Below, one piece after another: positions 58,350 through 64,000 of a DNA stretch of 64,000 nucleotides; the stretch's first letter is position 1, and every line of letters starts with the position of its first letter. Position numbers and translations under genes: made by a program. Location: assembly GCA_944548615.1 (NCBI GenBank), contig OX155960.1, forward strand, positions 13,238,002-13,302,001. The letters are read 5' to 3'. Origin of the DNA: Micropterix aruncella. Its lineage: Eukaryota > Arthropoda > Insecta > Lepidoptera > Micropterigidae. The notes beneath the pieces were generated by a model. The model searched no databases, was not told the DNA's origin, and saw only the letters and a program-made list of their open reading frames with translations.

Positions 58350-58382
<33 letters not shown>
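58316..58382. repeat. (GT)n microsatellite
   Basis: Imperfect then perfect GT repeats, lying at the broken 5' end of the preceding gene fragment. Confidence 0.95.
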
Positions 58383-58383
<1 letters not shown>

Positions 58384-58429
58384 GTGTTCGTGTGGGTTTT
58401 TCGATTGGTAACTGAATTTAAAACTCATC

Positions 58430-59090
58430 AAAAATCAGTACTTTTTCAGCAGCTATACTAGGACTTTGATCATGAAGTGTGTCTTCGTCTTTATTGACTT
58501 CATTCAAAATCGTCATTCTTCGTTTTTTGTCTGTGTTTTTTTCTTTTCTTTTTCCTCTTCCATTTTCCTTTTGCGCCCCTCTATAGCACTAACTATATAA
58601 GATGGTTCTCTAATTATCATATTCCTCGTATGTCTAGGATCTACCAGTTCAGGAAGCATGCAATCTGTGTAGAACTTAATCAACTTATTTTTCATTTTAG
58701 TTTCCCAAAAGGTGCAATCCTTGTAAATTAATTATATTTTTACAGGAAACTTATCCCCAGACCAAATACCAAGCATACACTTAGATCTTCTTGTTACATG
58801 CAATTTCCTCTGTATTTGATACCACCAACTATGTTCTTTGTTTATTATATAATTACCGTTCTGTATTTTTTTGTAGAACGATATCTTTTTTTCATGAATA
58901 GCTTTTTCTAATCCTAGTTTGTAAGCTGTGATTGGACATTTTATTTCAACAATTGTATTTTCATCAATGATACCGTCTGGTGACGCACCAAGAAATGGTA
59001 CTTCCTCATCAAGAAAAAGTCCACTCGGGTCTATTTTCACATTCTCTTGTTTTGACAACTGTTTTTTTGCAATATTTTCATTGTCCGAAA
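58430..59090 (-). pseudogene. YqaJ-type (lambda-exonuclease fold) nuclease gene, 5'-truncated with one nonsense codon
   Basis: The reading is open from about 59090 (NENIAKKQLSKQENV) and shows the PD-(D/E)XK core: CGL-equivalent SGLFLDEEVPFLGASPDG, then IVEIKCP, then YKKIQNGNY, WWYQIQRKLHV and MLGIWSGDKFPVKI. A TAA at 58732-58734 interrupts it, and the same frame goes on with KDCTFWETK, LIKFYTDCMLPELVD and PRHTRNMIIREPSYIVSAI. Catalytic Asp (ASPDG), Glu-x-Lys (EIK) and the Gln of YQIQ are all present. YqaJ enzymes are 5'-3' DNA exonucleases in phages; in arthropods the domain sits in repetitive, probably mobile, genes. The start used by a simple ORF call (TTG) is not credible. N-terminal parts are missing and a short-unit tandem repeat begins there. 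Confidence 0.85.
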
Positions 59091-59099
59091 TTATCGAAA

Positions 59100-59430
59100 T
59101 TTAACCGAAATTCCGAATTTCAAATGTCAAAATGTCAAGTGCGAAATTCGAACTTGAATGTTAAATTCGTAATTCGAAGTAGAATGTCAAGTTCGAAATT
59201 CGAAGTAAAATGTCAAGTTCGAAATTCGAAGTAGAATTTCAAGTTCGAAATTCGTAGTAGAATGTCAAGTTCGAAATTCGAAGTAAAATGTCAAGTTCGA
59301 AATTCGAAGTAGAATTTCAAGTTTGAAATTCGTAGTAGAATGTTAAGTTCGAAATTCAAAGCACAATTTCAAGTTTGGAATTCGAAGTACAATCTCAAAT
59401 TCGAAATTCGAAGTAGCATTTCAAGTTTAA
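59100..59430 (+). repeat. ~30-bp tandem repeat (TTCGAAATTCGAAGTA)
   Basis: About eleven units of AAGTTCGAAATTCGAAGTAG and AATGTCA/AATTTCA spacer. The core TTCGAAATTCGAA is itself palindromic. It abuts the truncated end of the YqaJ gene. Confidence 0.9.
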
Positions 59431-60731
59431 AAACTGACACATTTAAAAAAATACTGTCTTTACCTACAGCGTTACAAAATCAGTCAGTGAGTCAGGGATG
59501 CGCGTAACTATGTTATAAGTAGGTTTATTATTATTACTACAAAATTTTTGGCTAAAAACCACAATTATCTTTTTGCAACAAAAACAACCCCCTCCAACCA
59601 AAGTATAATTTACGTCATACATACTACGAAAACCCAAATTAAATTTTGTCGCTTTATGAATGAATTTAGTAAACCGATGGTTCAACTTATATTTGTACTT
59701 CAGGTTTCATATATAAATCGGCCCTAAATCGATTTTCAAATTCAATATTCAAGTTTGATATTTGATTTCAAAATAATATTCTGATTCCGACAGTTCTGAT
59801 AAAACTTTAAAGTTCTGATAAAACATAATTATTGTTCGAATTACACTAAAATCAAAATATTAAATTAGGTATGCATTTACCTGTGAGCATTACCTTTTGA
59901 TGTAGTTTTGTTTACCTACACTGTTTACTCACCTCGTCTGTGAATTTACATCTTCAGAATTAGTGTTGTTTCGTATTCGCCTAAAATGAAAACAGTAATA
60001 ACGTCAGTTTATAAAATAAAAGAAGTAATTTATTTTATGTGTTGATTAGTTAAATTGTTGCACGAATCCTATTCGTGTGGTCACCCCAATTTGACGTCAG
60101 GCAAAGAGCATCAGAGTAGACAAATGGTAATAATATACACGTAATAATACACTAATACACGTTACTTACCTTAATAATCTATTTTTCTCTAATATACTGC
60201 GATTAAGTTTTAAAAATTTTGAGTTTCTGGCCATTTTGTTTTTAATTAACGTAATTTTTTCGTTCGGAGCGCAGCGTCAGCATCCACCCGTGACAGTGGT
60301 CGCAGTCGTACTGAGTGTCGTCGCCGGCGAGGCCCGCTTTATAACTCGCGTACCAATTTTGTTCGAATAAGCAAAATCGGATATTATTCTTTGACTTTTC
60401 GAAAAAAATCACAGATAACAAGATAGATAATTAAATTATCTTTAAAATGGTGTAGGTTACATAATAATACACTAGATAGTAGTTGCGTAATTATCGTTCT
60501 TGTGTTCGGTTAGACCTCATTTCCCAAATTAATTACACTATGTAATATAAACAAAATCTAAAATATTCACAGATTAGAATATTGGGTATATATTCTTGTT
60601 TAACATATATTTTTTTCGAATCGTAAGCAGTACTCGTTTAGACGTAATTATCAGTTTAAAATCATTAAAGTCGTATATCAGCGCCTTAAACGAATTATTA
60701 AAAAAAGAAATTTTAAAAACCAATCACATAT

Positions 60732-60735
<4 letters not shown>
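59431..60735. other. no gene recognised
   Basis: AT-rich, with a GC-richer patch at 60260-60350. No coding motif. If the genes on either side belonged to one unit, this would be its intergenic or intronic part. Confidence 0.35.

Positions 60736-60802
<67 letters not shown>
60736..60802. repeat. (AT)n microsatellite, about 67 bp
   Basis: Uninterrupted AT repeats, 330 bases past the stop codon of the large reverse-strand frame. Confidence 0.97.
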
Positions 60803-60805
<3 letters not shown>

Positions 60806-61134
60806 CACCTTAAAGGTAAAACTGAATAAGTAACAATTTACTAATTTGGAGTAATTGCGAAAAAACTATTTTAGCCTGTGTTATTTCCCATAGAAAATGA
60901 ACTAATTACACATAGCTGAATTTTTGGTACAATTTAAGAATGATAATGACCTTTCAAACCTGTATTACAAAAATATACATTTAGTTTTAGTTAAGTGACA
61001 AAAAAATCAAATGTACCTGTTCATTTTTTCTTCTAAAATGAGAGAACTGTTTAAGAGTACTTACAAAGGAACAATGAAAACAATTCAAGTTATAATTAAC
61101 AGTATTTTAATTGACAAAAGTTACATTATTAAAC

Positions 61135-63243
61135 TTAATCACTATCACATTCTTCATCAGAAGTTGGTTCTGGTAGACGATCGATAATGTCAGTAGCCGG
61201 TAATGACTCATACCAGGAATGAAGCTCCTGTGGTATCAGTCCACTACGGCAAAGCTTCATCAAGTCTCCTTTCTTAGCGTTCGAAATAGGCAACATTTTT
61301 CTGTAGACCTGTTTCAGCTCAGCATCATTATTATTCAGGTTGTTTTGCTTAGAATTGCGACTGTTTCTAGACACTTCAATCTTTTTATAGGCAGAATGGT
61401 GGTCATATCTATAAAACAGAATTTGAGGCGATGCTTTTTCAAACTTTAGGCATTTTATGTTCAGCCAGGATACCATTTCACCGTTTTCATCTTTATTCCT
61501 ATTATTTATTGTAGTTGAAGCTAGGCTATTCAAATCTTTAAAGTCGCTAAATTTTAATTCAACCACTTTATAGGGTTCTTTTGACTCACCTCGTTTAGAT
61601 TTTGGCTGTCTAAGGTTACTGCGCTTGGACCGTGCATTTTTAAAAATTTCCAACCAATCTTTCATCATAAAGACTGACCGATATCGCTTCTCATACTCTA
61701 TCGCAGCATGCATACTATCTGCATCCATGTGGGAATGGCCAGACTCCAAAAACTTCAGTTCAATTTTCTCAAGATGAGTATGTTGCACAGCATGCAAAAG
61801 AACTGCTGCGACCATTTGGTTACGGTTCTGACCACCGTATGTGTCCGAGAACAGTGAAATTTCAGTCACTGAGGTTGGTAATTGTTTAATATACATGAGA
61901 AGAATTGAGCCTATTTCATTACTGCCTCTTTTGCCATTCATTTCGTTCCATGTATAGCAATATGCGTTTTTTCCTTCCCCTTCATATATGGTAAGGTTGT
62001 ATACACAAATTTTTCTTGTATAGTAAAACTGTGACTCGCCCGAGGAAGGTATTTGAAGAACACTTTGTAAGTCGAAACTGGCAGTCACAAAGATATCACT
62101 GTTCCTGCTTCTTAGCTTGTCAGTAGCCATTGCCTCATTGCAATCATCTTTACGTCTTTTGTGCAAAGCGTATTCCTCTTGGAGATCTTCTTTGCGCTCA
62201 TCTTCTGCACAACTGTACTTGTTGCATGTGGGGCACTGGTCCTTTTTAGGTTTAAAAAATGATAAATTGTACGATGTACAAAATGTACATCTGTATGTAA
62301 ATTCACTGACCTGTCTCACGTTTCTCTCTTTACACAGTTCTGTGTACAGCTCATACATCTTCAATATAGAAAGTTTAGAGTCTAGATAATTTTTTTTTGA
62401 TTTTTTCCTTACATAATGGGATTCCATAGCAGGGAAGCTCTCAATATGCTCCTTTACCAACGTCAATTGTTCTGCTGACGTTTTGTTACCCGGTTCTTTC
62501 CTTCCTCTTTTGTCCTCACCTCCAAATAGACCGGTGGATGGATCTTTGCCGAGAATTGCTGTCTCTATGGGACGATGTGAAATACATAGTGTATTTTTGA
62601 AAAAATTCAAACACACTCTGAAACGACCCTTGACTTTTTGTAGATAGTAAACTTTAGAAATAGATCTCGCAGACTCACTTGATGCATCAACTTTACGACG
62701 CTTTGGTGTAAGCAAATCTATATGTTTTAATAAAAAGTCTTTTTGTCTGTTGTTATCACCCAGCGCCCAAAAAAATTTGCATATTTCTTTTCTTTCATAT
62801 TCATAAAAATTTGTGCTACAATTGTACCTACAATTCGCACAGTTTGTGTACTTTGGCAGTTTAGCAGCACACTGCTTTTTTTTGTTATGGTATGGTAAAC
62901 ATTTAGACCGTTGTACTTTGATCAAATTAGTCTTCCATGTAGAAGGGTTTTTCGTTCTCCAGCGTGTTGGAACTCTAACCTTTTCTTTATCGATCCTTTC
63001 ATCTTCAGAATCAGTTATACTTTGTACCTGAAAAGACTGATCCATCACTATATCATCGGAAGAAGTCTCGTCTTCGCTATCTGAGTAATTAACTAATATG
63101 GTTTTTATCACACATGCTTGCTCTCTCAGATCACGCTCCATCTGACAATCACTCGGTCCGGCGATTGGTGGAATGGCCTCCAATTGTGTCACATTTTGGT
63201 TTGTTAGTTCCGGTCGGTACTGAAACAATATGCGAGTAAACAT
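61135..63243 (-). CDS. 702-codon open gene, unclassified family with RNase-H-like acidic pattern
   Basis: I recognise the family as one highly repeated in arthropods (aphids and others) but it has no established function that I know of. Visible: acidic low-complexity segment (about 52-82, DSEDETSSDD); Cys clusters NCANCRYNC (134-142) and CTFC...CPTC (319-340), probably zinc-binding; then ASFDLQSVLQIP (Asp 391), CVYNLTIYEGEG and CYTWNE (413-434), RGSNEIGS, LFSDTYGGQNRN (Asp 467) and ESGHSHMDADSMHAAIE (501-516). The order D, D, D/E on predicted strands resembles an RNase H-like DDE nuclease; this is inference. The frame is uninterrupted, unlike its neighbours. Residues 1-8 probably derive from intron, since TTGTTTCAG before Tyr 9 is a good splice acceptor and related modules upstream carry the same acceptor. 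The true start is therefore likely upstream. Confidence 0.7.
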   Translation of the reverse strand: MFTRILFQYRPELTNQNVTQLEAIPPIAGPSDCQMERDLREQACVIKTILVNYSDSEDETSSDDIVMDQSFQVQSITDSEDERIDKEKVRVPTRWRTKNPSTWKTNLIKVQRSKCLPYHNKKKQCAAKLPKYTNCANCRYNCSTNFYEYERKEICKFFWALGDNNRQKDFLLKHIDLLTPKRRKVDASSESARSISKVYYLQKVKGRFRVCLNFFKNTLCISHRPIETAILGKDPSTGLFGGEDKRGRKEPGNKTSAEQLTLVKEHIESFPAMESHYVRKKSKKNYLDSKLSILKMYELYTELCKERNVRQVSEFTYRCTFCTSYNLSFFKPKKDQCPTCNKYSCAEDERKEDLQEEYALHKRRKDDCNEAMATDKLRSRNSDIFVTASFDLQSVLQIPSSGESQFYYTRKICVYNLTIYEGEGKNAYCYTWNEMNGKRGSNEIGSILLMYIKQLPTSVTEISLFSDTYGGQNRNQMVAAVLLHAVQHTHLEKIELKFLESGHSHMDADSMHAAIEYEKRYRSVFMMKDWLEIFKNARSKRSNLRQPKSKRGESKEPYKVVELKFSDFKDLNSLASTTINNRNKDENGEMVSWLNIKCLKFEKASPQILFYRYDHHSAYKKIEVSRNSRNSKQNNLNNNDAELKQVYRKMLPISNAKKGDLMKLCRSGLIPQELHSWYESLPATDIIDRLPEPTSDEECDSD

Positions 63244-63352
63244 TAAAAAGGAGAATGTGGTACGTATAACTGGGCACTGATAATCAGGTGCACTGTTGCT
63301 GTTGCTATTACAGATATGTACACGTAGACCTAATTAATGTACTCGTACTAAC

Positions 63353-63463
63353 GTTTTCGATATAGATGAGCCCATCGCTTTCCATCGCAAGATCACTCGG
63401 TCCGGCGATTGGTGGAGTGGCCACCAATTGTGTCATACTTTGGTTTGTTAGTTCCGGTCGGTA
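63353..63463 (-). other. exon-like module 2 (37 codons)
   Basis: Acceptor TTGTTTCAG before TACCGACC and donor-like GAAAAC|GTTAGT frame exactly 111 bases. It encodes a segment YRPELTNQ...TQL...PPIAGPSD...ME... whose first 24 residues closely match residues 9-32 of the large frame downstream. The module is phase 0 at both ends, so it could be spliced in without changing frame. Confidence 0.65.
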
Positions 63464-63585
63464 CTGAAACAATATGTGGGAAAACATCATAAAGGAGAAT
63501 GTTGTACGTAATGACCCAGTACTAATAATCCGACACACTGTTTCTACTACGGATAGTTACACGTTCACTTAATTAATGTACTAAC

Positions 63586-63696
63586 GTTTTCGGGATTGAT
63601 GAGTCCATTGGCTTCCATCGGACGGTCACTCACTCTAGGGATTGACCGAATGGCCTCCAATTGTGTCACGTGTTGGTATGTTAGTTCCGGTCGGTA
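63586..63696 (-). other. exon-like module 3 (37 codons, acceptor altered)
   Basis: Again 111 bases, ending GAAAAC|GTTAGT and beginning TACCGACCGGAACTAAC. The base pair before it is TG instead of AG (TTTCTG), so the acceptor seems lost. The encoded segment is a variant of module 2 ending EANGLINPEN. Confidence 0.6.
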
Positions 63697-63821
63697 CAGA
63701 AACAATATGCGAGAAAACATTATAAAGGAGTATGTTGTACGCAATCAATCAACAGCACTGACAATCAAGCACACGGGTGTTATTACAGATAGGTACATGT
63801 TTACTTAATTAATGTACTAAC

Positions 63822-63931
63822 GTTTTCGAGATTGATGAATTCATTGCCATCCATTGGACGGTCACTCACTCCGGGGATTGGTAGAATGGTCTCCAATTGT
63901 GTCACATTTTGATATGTTTCTCCAGTTGACA
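63822..63931 (-). other. exon-like module 4 (110 bases, one-base deletion)
   Basis: The AG acceptor (ATTTTAG) and GTTAGT donor are retained, but one base is missing near the 5' side compared with modules 2 and 3, so it would shift the frame. Encoded residues include QNVTQLETILPIPGVSD and GNEFINLEN. The repeat continues to the window end. Confidence 0.55.
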
Positions 63932-64000
63932 CTAAAATAATATAGGGGACAACATTATGAAAGAGAATGCTTTACAAATTCGCCAAGCACTGACAAACAG

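Larger units (their letters stand above)
63109..64000 (-). repeat. tandem array of 233-244-bp units upstream of the large gene
   Basis: Four units start (by exon-like module) at 63219, 63463, 63696 and 63931, giving spacings of 244, 233 and 235. Similarity covers both the modules and the spacers (for example AAAGGAGAATGTTGTACG and CTTAATTAATGTAC). The unit nearest the gene runs into its coding frame. Confidence 0.85.

Overview
The window is a stretch of eukaryotic, almost certainly insect, genomic DNA with no complete host gene that I can recognise. It is AT-rich and dense in transposable elements. The element mix (Helitrons with A|TC...CTAG|T ends, Penelope-like elements with GIY-YIG endonucleases, jockey/RTE/I-type LINEs, a non-rDNA R2-like element, piggyBac-like TTAA insertions, a mariner fragment) is typical of Lepidoptera. 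That assignment is inference from the repeats, not from a marker gene. A 200-base run of N (1301-1500) is an assembly gap.

Layout. 1.5-5.8 kb: a reverse-strand Ty3/gypsy element (gag, pol to the start of integrase) cut by the gap, with four primer-binding-site-like hairpins in its leader. 6.88-7.64 kb: an 80-bp minisatellite. 8.8-9.8 kb: a repeat with a 5'-truncated LINE nested in it. 10.2-16.6 kb: LINE and Penelope 3' ends, a 514-bp retro-inserted repeat with a 15-bp target duplication, a 1.27-kb element with inverted repeats, and families A and B. 17-24.4 kb: LINE scraps, a mariner fragment, and two copies of an R2-like element with a restriction-like endonuclease. 24.7-29.3 kb: nested U1 and A repeats, two Helitrons, an RTE fragment. 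30-34.2 kb: a tRNA-derived SINE, a LINE split by a 1451-bp TTAA-flanked insertion, and a tandem array ending in a G-rich block. 35.4-44.4 kb: more LINEs, family B, a Helitron, a Penelope element. 45.2-49.2 kb: three Helitron ends or copies directly abutting long (AT)n arrays, then a second Penelope element. 50-55.4 kb: repeats, a LINE carrying a perfect 25-bp foldback, and a second tandem array with G-rich tail.

The most unusual part is 57-64 kb, all on the reverse strand in gene order: a 702-codon open frame (61135-63243) with an RNase-H-like pattern of acidic residues, preceded by tandem 233-244 bp units that each hold a 37-codon exon-like module (two exactly 111 bases, one 110); then a decayed YqaJ-type (lambda-exonuclease fold) nuclease gene; then a decayed gene of another arthropod-expanded family (IHxFSGCDxxS motif). 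A reverse copy of the YqaJ gene's 3' end flanks the last one, making a large inverted repeat. Whether these three families form one mobile unit is the open question here.
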